The notes under the pieces are model-generated. The model worked only from the letters and a program-made list of their open reading frames with translations. It made no database searches and was not told where the DNA came from. Position numbers and translations under genes: made by a program. Positions 28,952-37,746 of a DNA stretch of 64,000 bases are shown one piece after another. The number at the start of each line of letters is the position of its first letter. The first letter of the stretch is position 1. This DNA is from Chryseobacterium taiwanense (GTDB taxonomy: Bacteria > Bacteroidota > Bacteroidia > Flavobacteriales > Weeksellaceae), in NCBI RefSeq assembly GCF_000813825.1, contig NZ_JWTA01000005.1, positions 186,001-250,000 on the forward strand, given 5' to 3'.

Positions 28952-30382
28952 TTAATAATATCCTAGTACTTTCATCCAAAGTCCACCGACTCCCATATAG
29001 ATGATTAACAAAACAATTCCGATTTCCAACCCTCTGAGCCACCATGCTTTCAGGTCAACATATCCGCTTCCGAAAAATACGGGAGCTGGACCGTGTCCGT
29101 AATGGGTTAATACCCCATAAATTGAACCTAAGAAACCAAGCATCATTGCTAACAACATAGGAGGAATTCCTACCGCAACACCAACACTTAATAAAGCTGC
29201 ATACATCGCAGCTACGTGAGCTGTAGCACTCGCGAAAATATAATGACTGAAAAAGTAAACGAGAACAATAACCGGAAAAGCAATAGTCCAGGTCATGCCG
29301 CCAATTTCGGCTTTAATCAAATCACTAAACCAGCCGATAAATCCTAGCTCGTTCAATGAACTTGCCATCATTACCAAAACGGCAAACCAAACAATGGTAT
29401 CCCAAGCTCCTTTTTCAGATTTTACATCTTCCCAAGTCAAAACTGAGGTAAGCAAAAGCAATGTTAAACCAATAAAAGCTGTTGTAGTAGCATCAATTGA
29501 TAAGGCTCCGCCAAAAATCCAAAGGGCTAATAAAATGAAGAATGCCAATAACATCAGCCATTCGTTTTTTGAAATAGGACCCATTTCTTTTAGTTTTTGA
29601 GCGGCCATTTTCGGAGCATCACCTGTTTTCTTTAATTCAGGTGGATATAATTTATATAAAACTAAAGGTACCACAAAGAAAGCCACCAATCCCGGAACAA
29701 AACCTGCGGCAGCCCAAGACATCCAGGTAATATTGATTCCTAAGTTGGCTGCAAATTTTTGACACATAGGATTACTCGCTGTTCCCGTCAAGAACATGGA
29801 AGAAGCGATGAGGTTCATATAATAGCTGTTTAATGTTAAATAAGAACCTAGTTTTCTATGAGTTTCAGGTTTATCTGGAACGGAATCAAAGCTTATCGCC
29901 ATCGATTTCATAATAGGATAAATAATTCCGCCTCCTCTTGCAGTATTACTCGGAATGGCAGGAGCTAAACAAACATCTGCTAAACCTAGTCCATAAGCAA
30001 GTCCTAGTGAACTTTTTCCAAAAACTCTAATGAACAAAAATGCAATTCTGTTTCCCAGTCCGGTTTTGATAAATCCTCTGGCAATAAAAAAGGAAATACC
30101 AATCAGCCAGATCACTTTGTCTCCGAATCCGGAAAGTGCTTTTGTAATAGATTTTCCGGCGTCTCCGGGAGCTACAACCTGAGTAAGGGCTGTAAATCCA
30201 ATCGCCATCATACACATCGTTCCCATAGGAGCGGCTTTTAAAATAATTCCTAAAATGGTCGCAGCGAAAATCGCGAATAAGTGCCATGCGTTTTCAGCAA
30301 CACCTTTCGGAGCAGGAATGAACCATATGATCAAAGCGATGGCAAATGTAATTGCAATAGCTTTAATGTTTATTTCTTTCAT
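28952..30382 (-). CDS. DASS family sodium/anion (dicarboxylate) symporter
   Basis: A 476-residue inner-membrane transporter with about 12 hydrophobic segments, in the divalent anion:sodium symporter (DASS/SLC13) family. Conserved elements are GVAENAWHLFAIFAATI, the SNTARGGGIIYPI substrate-loop (SNT-type) motif and TGTASNPMCQ, the second SNT-like loop, plus a late ATAHVAAMYAALLSVG. Placed directly upstream of sdhCAB on the same strand, it probably brings in succinate, fumarate or malate. A 2-oxoglutarate/malate translocator activity cannot be excluded. Confidence 0.87.
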   Translation of the reverse strand: MKEINIKAIAITFAIALIIWFIPAPKGVAENAWHLFAIFAATILGIILKAAPMGTMCMMAIGFTALTQVVAPGDAGKSITKALSGFGDKVIWLIGISFFIARGFIKTGLGNRIAFLFIRVFGKSSLGLAYGLGLADVCLAPAIPSNTARGGGIIYPIMKSMAISFDSVPDKPETHRKLGSYLTLNSYYMNLIASSMFLTGTASNPMCQKFAANLGINITWMSWAAAGFVPGLVAFFVVPLVLYKLYPPELKKTGDAPKMAAQKLKEMGPISKNEWLMLLAFFILLALWIFGGALSIDATTTAFIGLTLLLLTSVLTWEDVKSEKGAWDTIVWFAVLVMMASSLNELGFIGWFSDLIKAEIGGMTWTIAFPVIVLVYFFSHYIFASATAHVAAMYAALLSVGVAVGIPPMLLAMMLGFLGSIYGVLTHYGHGPAPVFFGSGYVDLKAWWLRGLEIGIVLLIIYMGVGGLWMKVLGYY

Positions 30383-30400
30383 AATAGTTTGTTTTAATAA

Positions 30401-31540
30401 TTAAAATCTACTTTGTACCTGAACAATGAATAGATTGTTATTGTATTGAGAGGTGTTTTCTATTTGATATTTGTAGCGATCGAACTGTACTCCTAATTGA
30501 ATTCTAGCTCCATAGTTTTTCAAAAACTCTAAACCGAACATTGGCGTAATGGTCTGTCTCGGATTTGAATTTAATCTGAAGTTGGTGTCTAGATATTCGT
30601 AACGACAAGATAATTCGAAGGCACTTAAGTTTCTATGATTGACTTCATATCTTAAATTCGGAAGAAAATAAGCTCCACGAATTAGGTATTCATCGGGATT
30701 ATTGGGTCTAAGCTCCGGATCAACAGCGAAATATAGAGGATGGTTGGTTGCCTGTTTCGCTTCCAGTTGCATATCCAGACTCCACTTTGGATCGAATTGA
30801 ACCAGTGAGCTTAAATCAATTCCTACACCGTAGACTTTCTTACTAAGAACTTCGCCAATACCGCCATTTAAACCAAGATTTAAATTGTATTTTTTTACTA
30901 ATTCAAAAACCAATCTTGTTGAATATTGTTTTCCGTTGTCATTATCATTGACCTGATTTTTACCATTTCCGTTGACTACTGAAACGGCGTATTGAAAAGG
31001 AATTGAGCCTAATTTTAATTGTCCTGTTGCAGAAAGCCCGATTTGGAAACTTGTCCAGCCTAATTTTCCAAATTCAGTATACTGATTTGACCAATCCAAA
31101 GATTTTATAATATCGATCGGGTAGGTTTCTTCAATCCCGAACCAAGGTCTGAATTGTCCCACAGTAAGGGCTAATTTAGGATTGAAAGTATACTTTAAAT
31201 AGGCATTTTCAAGAACCCTGCTTTTAGGATCATTTTTGAAATCTGCTAAATTGGCCAATGCGACTACTTCTGTACGTTTGCTGATTTGTGCACGTACTTG
31301 TACCCTCATATATTTTACCATGAAATTATTGCTGATTCCGGATTCGTCTGTATGGTGAAGCCCATTTACGTCTACATCTTTCGACATTCCGACGAGATAA
31401 CGAGCCTGAAAAAGACCTTTGATTTGGAGAACAGGATATTTTACATTGTCTTCCTTCGATTCGGTTTGTACAGAATCCGGAATCTGTGCAAGTGCTTTAC
31501 AGCAAAAAAGCATAAAGCAAAGCAGCAGACTCTTTTTCAT
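30401..31540 (-). CDS. Outer-membrane porin (phosphate-selective porin O/P-like)
   Basis: A protein of about 380 residues with a signal peptide (KALAQ) and a beta-barrel-like alternation of aromatic residues ending in Phe (VQSRF). Signatures such as QVRAQISKRTEVVALANLADF and LALTVGQFRPWFGIEETYPID resemble porin O/P-family sequences. The frame also opens at an upstream ATG (31555); MKKSLLL at 31540 gives a cleaner signal peptide. The gene lies 18 bases upstream of the symporter and may supply the outer-membrane path for the same substrate. Confidence 0.8.
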   Translation of the reverse strand: MKKSLLLCFMLFCCKALAQIPDSVQTESKEDNVKYPVLQIKGLFQARYLVGMSKDVDVNGLHHTDESGISNNFMVKYMRVQVRAQISKRTEVVALANLADFKNDPKSRVLENAYLKYTFNPKLALTVGQFRPWFGIEETYPIDIIKSLDWSNQYTEFGKLGWTSFQIGLSATGQLKLGSIPFQYAVSVVNGNGKNQVNDNDNGKQYSTRLVFELVKKYNLNLGLNGGIGEVLSKKVYGVGIDLSSLVQFDPKWSLDMQLEAKQATNHPLYFAVDPELRPNNPDEYLIRGAYFLPNLRYEVNHRNLSAFELSCRYEYLDTNFRLNSNPRQTITPMFGLEFLKNYGARIQLGVQFDRYKYQIENTSQYNNNLFIVQVQSRF

Positions 31541-31598
31541 TGATAAAAAAGCCATATTATTTTTGTTTTGGTGAGAGTAGTTTTTTTCTTTTTTAAGA

Positions 31599-32648
31599 TT
31601 AGTTTAATCCTAAAAATTTAAAAGGTGCTGATTCTTTGAAGTTCGAATTTGCTTTTCCGTTGTACGTTTGGAAATTGCTCAAATCCAATTTCATTACTTT
31701 TCCTTTCGCGCTGAGATCAAATTCTTTAAGATTTACCCAGAATGTATTCGGGGTAAAAACAGTTTCAAAATAATAGACCAGATTTTTTTGATCTGAAACG
31801 GAGCGCCATCTTGTAGATGAAATATTAGGTTCGTTTTCTGTAGTAATTCCGTAAGGTACAGAACAGTTTCTTATCACACTGAAAACACTTGCTACTGCGG
31901 TTCTTGTGTCTGCTGTTTTCGGAATAGCATCAATATAATAGGAAGCTCTTACAAAACGGTCCGCAGCACGATTGGTTCCCGGAAGCATTATGGTTCCCGG
32001 AATTCCTTTCCAGTAGTTATTTAAAGCCAATTGTTCATCAAAAACGGGAGAATTGGTCATCACGGTATATTCAGGAGAGTGATGAATGATAAGTTTTCCT
32101 CCAATATATTCGAAAACGGCATTGTCACCTGAAGCGTCAGAAAGAGAAAGGTGAACGGTTGTGAATCTTTCAGTTCCCGGAATATAATCGCTTACGATAA
32201 CGAATTTTTCTTTTTTTGCCTGTTCTACAGCTTCTTTTACCGTTGCAAAATTATCAAGAAAATATTGTGCCCATAATGAAATCGCAACCCCTTTTTTTCT
32301 GCCTTTAGGATCGAATTTCGGATACTGAGATTCTCCGAGCCAAAGAAGATTGGCTACCAATCCTTTTTCGTTCATTCCGTCTGAAGAAGCAATATCCCAA
32401 GAAGTACTCACTACGCTTCCGTATTTAGAGGTCCATTTTTCAGAAAGAGAACCTACTTCTCCGGTTCTGTCAATTCCTTTTGGAAGAATCCACAGATTGG
32501 CGGGGATTTCATCACGCCAGTCCATAGAACGGGCGGTGAGAATGGTATTTTCAGGACCTTTGTAAACAACTCTTGTACATGCTTCGGATGGGTTCCATAA
32601 TCCTGCAGAAAGGATAATTGAAAAGAAAATTAAGGGAAACTTTTTCAT
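31599..32648 (-). CDS. Linear amide C-N hydrolase (choloylglycine hydrolase/penicillin V acylase family)
   Basis: A 349-residue Ntn-hydrolase of the choloylglycine-hydrolase family. The signal peptide is cleaved directly before a Cys (SEA|CTRVVYKGPENTILTARSMDW), which would become the N-terminal nucleophile, as in Gram-negative penicillin V acylases. Motifs SSDGMNEKGLVANLLWL and NSPVFDEQLALNNYW are family-like. The natural substrate is unknown; bile salt hydrolysis cannot be assumed in this organism. It is the first gene of the cluster that continues into the porin, the symporter and sdhCAB (43-59 base gaps). Confidence 0.87.
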   Translation of the reverse strand: MKKFPLIFFSIILSAGLWNPSEACTRVVYKGPENTILTARSMDWRDEIPANLWILPKGIDRTGEVGSLSEKWTSKYGSVVSTSWDIASSDGMNEKGLVANLLWLGESQYPKFDPKGRKKGVAISLWAQYFLDNFATVKEAVEQAKKEKFVIVSDYIPGTERFTTVHLSLSDASGDNAVFEYIGGKLIIHHSPEYTVMTNSPVFDEQLALNNYWKGIPGTIMLPGTNRAADRFVRASYYIDAIPKTADTRTAVASVFSVIRNCSVPYGITTENEPNISSTRWRSVSDQKNLVYYFETVFTPNTFWVNLKEFDLSAKGKVMKLDLSNFQTYNGKANSNFKESAPFKFLGLN

Positions 32649-32955
32649 AATAATTTTTTTTGCTCGTTGAAATATGCTTTGAATTTCTATCAGAAATATT
32701 CAGTGAAATTTTAATGGTTTTCAAAATTTGGTGATATAAATTTAATGAAAATTTATTTAATTAACATTTTTTTTCTAAAGTTTAACATGAAATATATGTT
32801 AATAATCATGATTTGCTAGATGTTGGAAATAAAATTAGGATCATTTTTTATTAACTATAAAAAATCTCTTCAAAGAATTAAAAAAGCGGGAGATATAGGG
32901 AAATTTGAAGGTCTTTTTGCCGAGCATCAATTAATTGATTAAAAATCTAATTAAA

Positions 32956-32998
32956 ATTCCTGAAAAATTGCTCATTTTTTCAGGAATCATTAAATTTG
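32956..32998 (+). promoter_or_regulatory. mdh promoter overlapped by an inverted repeat
   Basis: TTG at 32968-32970 is followed after 20 bases by a perfect TAAATTTG (32991-32998). A 12-bp perfect inverted repeat ATTCCTGAAAAA / TTTTTCAGGAAT (32956-32967 and 32976-32987) encloses the -33 element, making it a possible operator or structured leader. The remainder of the 406-base gap holds nothing else recognisable. Confidence 0.65.
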
Positions 32999-33054
32999 GG
33001 AGTTAAAATTTTGAACTAAACTTTAATAAATAAATTTTAAAAAAAGTATACATT

Positions 33055-33981
33055 ATGAAAGTAACTGTAGTAGGAGCAGGGGCTGTAGGGGCTAGCTGTG
33101 CGGAATACATCGCTATGAAAAACTTCTGTTCAGAAGTAGTTTTAGTAGACATTAAAGAAGGATTTGCTGAAGGTAAAGCAATGGATTTGATGCAAACAGC
33201 ATCATTAAACGGATTCGATACAAAAATTACCGGAACAACAGGAGATTATAGCAAGACTGCTGGTTCTCATGTCGCTGTTATCACTTCAGGGATTCCAAGA
33301 AAACCGGGAATGACGAGAGAAGAATTGATCGGAATTAACGCTGGAATCGTAAAAGAAGTTACTGAAAACTTAGTAAAAAACTCTCCAAACGTAATCATTA
33401 TTGTGGTTTCTAACCCAATGGATACCATGGCTTATCTTGTACACAAAACTTCTGGTCTTCCTAAGAACAGAATTATCGGTATGGGTGGTGCATTAGACTC
33501 TGCAAGATTCAAATACAGATTGGCTGAAGCATTAGAGTCTCCAATTTCTGATGTTGACGGTATGGTAATTGCCGCTCACAGTGATACAGGTATGCTTCCT
33601 CTATTGAGCAAAGCAACTAGAAATGGTGTTCCTGTAACAGAATTCTTAGACGAAGAGCAACAAAAATATGTAATCGAAGAAACGAAAGTAGGAGGAGCAA
33701 CTCTTACGAAATTATTAGGAACTTCAGCTTGGTATGCTCCAGGTGCAGCAGTTTCTGTAATGGTTCAGGCGATTGCATGTGATCAGAAGAAAATGATCCC
33801 TTGTTCATTGATGTTAGAAGGTGAGTACGGACAAAACGATATCTGTTTAGGAGTTCCTGCAATTATCGGTGCAAACGGTGTAGAGAAAATTGTAAATATT
33901 ACCCTTACTGCAGAAGAGCAATTGAAATTTGCTGAAGCAGCTCAGGCGGTAAGAGATGTAAACGGTGATTTAAAATTCTAA
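33055..33981 (+). CDS. mdh: Malate dehydrogenase
   Basis: A 308-residue NAD-dependent malate dehydrogenase of the LDH-like group. The Rossmann motif VTVVGAGAVGASCAEYIA is N-terminal. TSGIPRKPGMTREELIGINAGI contains the mobile-loop Arg, and AAHSDTGMLPL carries the catalytic-His region. It oxidises malate to oxaloacetate in the TCA cycle. It is divergent from the sdh-transport cluster, so this locus gathers C4-dicarboxylate uptake and oxidation. Confidence 0.95.
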   Translation: MKVTVVGAGAVGASCAEYIAMKNFCSEVVLVDIKEGFAEGKAMDLMQTASLNGFDTKITGTTGDYSKTAGSHVAVITSGIPRKPGMTREELIGINAGIVKEVTENLVKNSPNVIIIVVSNPMDTMAYLVHKTSGLPKNRIIGMGGALDSARFKYRLAEALESPISDVDGMVIAAHSDTGMLPLLSKATRNGVPVTEFLDEEQQKYVIEETKVGGATLTKLLGTSAWYAPGAAVSVMVQAIACDQKKMIPCSLMLEGEYGQNDICLGVPAIIGANGVEKIVNITLTAEEQLKFAEAAQAVRDVNGDLKF

Positions 33982-34001
33982 TTTACTCAACGTATATAAA
34001 T

Positions 34002-34032
34002 AAAAACCGCGCCTGTAAAGGTGCGGTTTTTT
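34002..34032 (+). terminator. mdh terminator
   Basis: The stem AAAACCGC / GCGGTTTT around a CGCC...GGTG region is followed by a T-run. Confidence 0.88.
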
Positions 34033-34192
34033 ATGGGAAATATTCAAATAAGGTTTTTAATAAAAAAGGCGATACATTAGTTGAAATTCAAAGAATGTTT
34101 TGATTAATTCTAAAAAATGAGGGTAGATAATAAAAAGTTTGAGATTTAGGTATTTTTCACTAATTTAATCACCAATTAGTTTTAGAGGGAAA

Positions 34193-35065
34193 ATGACGTA
34201 TACAATTACAGAAAGATTGAAAAAAACAGGGTTCAGCATGAATCCGTTAGGTTATGTTATAGACAGAAATCAGGGTAAAAAGGACTTTAATACCATAGAG
34301 TATTTTAATATTTGGTTTGTGTTTGATGATCTGGAAATGATAATAGAAGGACAAACGTATGATGTAAAAGGATTAAGTACGGTTTTTGTCGGTCCACATA
34401 AAAATATAAGTTTTGGAGAGTGTAAAGGAAAAGAAGCGTATGTGTTTTCTTTTTCATCCATTTTTTACGAACAGTCTTCCACGGATTCTGTTTTTCTGAA
34501 TTCCACATTGTTTTTTAACTATGGAAAAGAGGTTTTTATTTCACCATATCTAGGCGATGTTCCTAAAGATATCATGAGATATTTTTTGATCAACCGACTG
34601 CTAGATTTTCAGAAAAAAGATGAAGTGCTTTTCGTTTCGGCAGCTCATAATACACTTGAAACAATTATTCTTGATGCATTATTGGCTATTAATCCTGAAG
34701 TTGAAAAAGATGAAAAGCTGGAATATGTATCTTATGTTAATCGATTTAGAGTAATGCTGCAAAGAGATTTTAAGACAGAAAAAAAAGTTTCTTATTATGC
34801 AAACGCTCTTCATATTACCACAAGAAAGCTTACCAGCATGACTGAATTTATTGCTGGGAAATCAGCAAAGGAAATGATTATTGATAAATTGGTAAACGAA
34901 TTTGAGAAATCGGTAAAATATACGACACTTACGATTTCTGAAATATCCTATCAGTTAGGGTTTTCGGATGAAGCCAACTTTACCAATTTCATTAAAAAAC
35001 ACACGGGAAAAAAGCCGACGGAATTCAGAAGTCTCGTGAGCTGTGTTTTCCCATTCTCCATTTGA
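34193..35065 (+). CDS. AraC family transcriptional regulator
   Basis: A 290-residue regulator. The N-terminal ~180 residues form a cupin-like sensing part (FNIWFVFDDLEMIIEGQTYDVKG). The C-terminal ~100 residues hold two helix-turn-helix units typical of AraC proteins: SYYANALHITTRKLTSMT and LTISEISYQLGFSDEANFTNFIKKHTGKKPTEFR. It sits alone between mdh and an S41-peptidase remnant on the opposite strand. The target is unknown. Confidence 0.9.
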   Translation: MTYTITERLKKTGFSMNPLGYVIDRNQGKKDFNTIEYFNIWFVFDDLEMIIEGQTYDVKGLSTVFVGPHKNISFGECKGKEAYVFSFSSIFYEQSSTDSVFLNSTLFFNYGKEVFISPYLGDVPKDIMRYFLINRLLDFQKKDEVLFVSAAHNTLETIILDALLAINPEVEKDEKLEYVSYVNRFRVMLQRDFKTEKKVSYYANALHITTRKLTSMTEFIAGKSAKEMIIDKLVNEFEKSVKYTTLTISEISYQLGFSDEANFTNFIKKHTGKKPTEFRSLVSCVFPFSI

Positions 35066-35148
35066 TTTATTTTAAAATATAAAAAACTAACCATCCATGA
35101 AACAAATTAAAACAATTCTAAAAATACTCAACTTTTAGGATGAGAAAC

Positions 35149-35445
35149 TTATTTTACAAGACTTAAAATTCTTTCAAATTCCAAATCGCGGTTTTCAATA
35201 ATGTCTTGGTCTTTATATTGTATCACTTCATTTATTTTGATTCCGATTTGCTGGGTTTGAGAATGATCAGGATAAAAAATTCCGTTTCCCGTAAATTCTA
35301 ACACATAATCACCAGGTAAATTTACTTTGGTAGTGTCTCCGTCTGCACCTGCTGTTTGCTGCCCAATGGTTATTGCCTGAGGAAAAATATGCTGGAGATC
35401 CATCGTATACCATTCGCTGGCGCTTTGTGATTCTGAATTAATAAT
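35149..35445 (-). pseudogene. S41 peptidase C-terminal remnant
   Basis: The frame from about 35445 to the stop at 35149 reads as the end of an S41 peptidase: NSESQSASEWYTMDLQ, which contains the Ser region of the family, then TIGQQTAGADGDTTKVNLPG and FTGNGIFYPDHSQTQQIGI. The frame is closed by TAA/TAG just before this point (35446-35451), so most of the gene is missing. The 84-codon ORF starting at 35403 is only the tail of this fragment. No intact copy lies nearby. Confidence 0.75.
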
Positions 35446-35473
35446 TTACTAATCGCTAAAAAAGTGATTGCAT

Positions 35474-36016
35474 TTAAAGTAACACATCAAAGCTCATGAA
35501 TAAAGCCGTTTCAGTAGAGTCTTTGTATAATTTTGTATTGATTCCCGTGATGGCAAAACCTGCCTTTTGATAGAATTTGATTGCCGGATAATTAGTGTTT
35601 TGAATTTCAAGTTCTACCATTCTGCATTGTAATTCTCTTGCTTTTCGATTAATATTTTTAATGAATAATTTCCCGATACTCTGTCCACGAAATTTCTCGT
35701 TGATTAATATGTTTTCAATGAAAAGACTGTTGTTCCATGCTCTGAAATCACAGATTGCCCAACCGATTAATTCTCCATTTTCAAAAGCTCCAAATGAATT
35801 TCCCTTTTCAATGATTTCATTCAAATCATCGATGTCTTCAGAAGTCGTTTTCCAGACCTTTTTATAGGATTGATTTTTCTCTCTTATATTAAATTCAAAA
35901 GAAGTTCCGATCTCGATCGTAGAAATGCTGAATATTTTATCGGTTTCATAGCCATTGAATCCCCAGCTTAAAGTTGGGTTTGAGGTGAGCTTTTCTAGTT
36001 TTTCAATATTGATCAT
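35474..36016 (-). CDS. GNAT family acetyltransferase
   Basis: A 180-residue protein with the acetyl-CoA-binding GNAT pattern: ENILINEKFRGQSIGKLFI, in which RGQSIGK is motif A, and TNYPAIKFYQKAGF, motif B. The substrate is unknown. It is last of three minus-strand genes (37630 to 35474), with a 23-base gap to the gene before it. Confidence 0.87.
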   Translation of the reverse strand: MINIEKLEKLTSNPTLSWGFNGYETDKIFSISTIEIGTSFEFNIREKNQSYKKVWKTTSEDIDDLNEIIEKGNSFGAFENGELIGWAICDFRAWNNSLFIENILINEKFRGQSIGKLFIKNINRKARELQCRMVELEIQNTNYPAIKFYQKAGFAITGINTKLYKDSTETALFMSFDVLL

Positions 36017-36039
36017 CTGTAAAAATAAATGAAATAATT

Positions 36040-36711
36040 TTATAAGATCATGTTAAAGTTTTCATTTTCAAACATTGTATTAATAATTAGTTCTTCAACT
36101 TCTTTTTCAATTGGCCAATCATCTCCATAATGATGCCTTTCTCTTGAAGATTGAACCGTTCTAAGTGCGTGATAAAGGTCTTTCTTATACAGGTCTGTCA
36201 GTTTGTACTTCTGAAACTGTTCATTTCGAAACTTAGTAAAATCTTCAAATGAATTCATGTCAAAATTCTTTACAATTTTATTGTTTTGAATTTCAATGAC
36301 TTTAATCTTTGCTGTTTGGTCTTCCAAATGATATAGGGATATATTTTTTTTAGATAAGATTAGAACAGTATTTGTTTTTATCTGATTCAAAGATTCAAAT
36401 AATGTTTTGTCTTTGTCCTTTAATTTGATAAAATTATTTTTACTAGAATATACAGGAATGAGTATGTCTTTAATTTGAAATGTATTGTTTATGATTTCAT
36501 AGTTTGCAATATAGCCTCGCCACAAACTGCTGTTGATTTCATACTTTATATTTTTTTCCTCAATGTAATTTTCAATAATGTTTCTGTTCAGAATTTTATT
36601 CAGAATATAATATTTCTCTCCGTTCATATATAAAATATCACTTTGTTGTTCTGTTGCTAAAATTCTTGTAAATGAAAAAAAGAAGAAAATTATGGTGAAA
36701 AATAATCTCAT
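36040..36711 (-). CDS. Hypothetical exported protein (223 aa)
   Basis: A 223-residue protein of unknown function with an N-terminal signal peptide (LFFTIIFFFFSFTRILA). No motif was recognised. The C-terminal part has a His/Tyr/Trp-containing stretch (RERHHYGDDWPIEKEVEELI). It starts 4 bases after the stop of the preceding gene, so the two probably form one unit. The A+T content and long runs of A and T look higher than in the flanking conserved genes. Confidence 0.65.
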   Translation of the reverse strand: MRLFFTIIFFFFSFTRILATEQQSDILYMNGEKYYILNKILNRNIIENYIEEKNIKYEINSSLWRGYIANYEIINNTFQIKDILIPVYSSKNNFIKLKDKDKTLFESLNQIKTNTVLILSKKNISLYHLEDQTAKIKVIEIQNNKIVKNFDMNSFEDFTKFRNEQFQKYKLTDLYKKDLYHALRTVQSSRERHHYGDDWPIEKEVEELIINTMFENENFNMIL

Positions 36712-36715
36712 TAAA

Positions 36716-37630
36716 TTATAATTTATTTATAAATTCGTTATTAATATTCTCAGTTTCTTGCTCATAATTTTCGTCAAATAGATCTAATCTTTTTTTTCTC
36801 TTCAATATATTTTTTAAATTTTCTCTATTTGATACCTCTGCAATTTGCAACATTACAGAATTTTTACACCAATATTTTTCATTTCTAAATTTATTAAATT
36901 GGTCGATTAGAAAATCTAAAATTTCTTTATCATTTTGTTCAGTAATAAGATCTACAATACTTAAATCATCATAGTTTATTTTTTTTGTATTTAAAAATAA
37001 AGTTCTTAATCTTTGTTTTTGTTGTTTATTTAATTCATATGTTCCTATGAATTTTTCTTTATCCCAGTCATAGTAAGAAATGAAATCATTTTCAGGAGCT
37101 AAATCTTGAAGCCCTTCCCATCTTGTAATTGGATTATAAGCACAATCAATCAGCCAGTCTATTGTTTTGATTTTCCTTTCTTCATTGTTTGTTACTTTTA
37201 AGATTTGTTGAATTTCTAGAATTCTGCTTTTATAAATTTCATATTCAGATTGTTCTAAAGTCTTTAAACCATAAGTTAAAGCATGAGTCGTATATTTATC
37301 AATATCTTGATCTAAAAATACAAGTATTTCTTGATCTTTTTCATATTGAGCAGGCATTGGGCATGAAGGTTCGTTAGAGAAATATACTTCTACTGTCTTC
37401 GAATTAATTTTTCCCTGTAAAATTTCTTTTATTGTTAATACTGCAATCAAATCTTTATTCCAATCATTTTTGCTTTCATTTTTATTTTGTTTTATATCAG
37501 TTACTTGGGCATAAACGATATTTTCTGTTTCGGAGACCAAAACTCTAAGAGGTGTAGGAGTAATAGGATAAGCAAATAGATTATTACTTAAAGTGATTAA
37601 AATAATAAGAATGAAAGACTTGAGTTTCAT
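36716..37630 (-). CDS. Hypothetical exported protein (304 aa)
   Basis: A 304-residue protein with a signal peptide (LITLSNNLFA). The first ~120 residues after it (ENIVYAQVTDIKQ, VLTIKEILQGKI, EVYFSNEPSCPMPAQYEKDQEILVFLDQ) resemble exported NTR/OB-like domains found in Bacteroidota hypothetical proteins. The later part is Lys/Asn/Glu rich and helical. The function is unknown. It is the first of a three-gene minus-strand set. Confidence 0.65.
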   Translation of the reverse strand: MKLKSFILIILITLSNNLFAYPITPTPLRVLVSETENIVYAQVTDIKQNKNESKNDWNKDLIAVLTIKEILQGKINSKTVEVYFSNEPSCPMPAQYEKDQEILVFLDQDIDKYTTHALTYGLKTLEQSEYEIYKSRILEIQQILKVTNNEERKIKTIDWLIDCAYNPITRWEGLQDLAPENDFISYYDWDKEKFIGTYELNKQQKQRLRTLFLNTKKINYDDLSIVDLITEQNDKEILDFLIDQFNKFRNEKYWCKNSVMLQIAEVSNRENLKNILKRKKRLDLFDENYEQETENINNEFINKL

Positions 37631-37717
37631 GATGGTTAAATTGATTAATTTTTAGTTTTAAATTACATAACGATGAAATTTAAATAAAATTTCACACACC
37701 AAAGTTTTCAAAACCCG

Positions 37718-37725
37718 TAAATTTG
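37718..37725 (+). promoter_or_regulatory. -7 promoter element of pafA
   Basis: TAAATTTG lies 22 bases before the pafA start codon; no strict -33 TTG is present. Confidence 0.45.
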
Positions 37726-37746
37726 TTCCCAATAAAATTTTACTGA

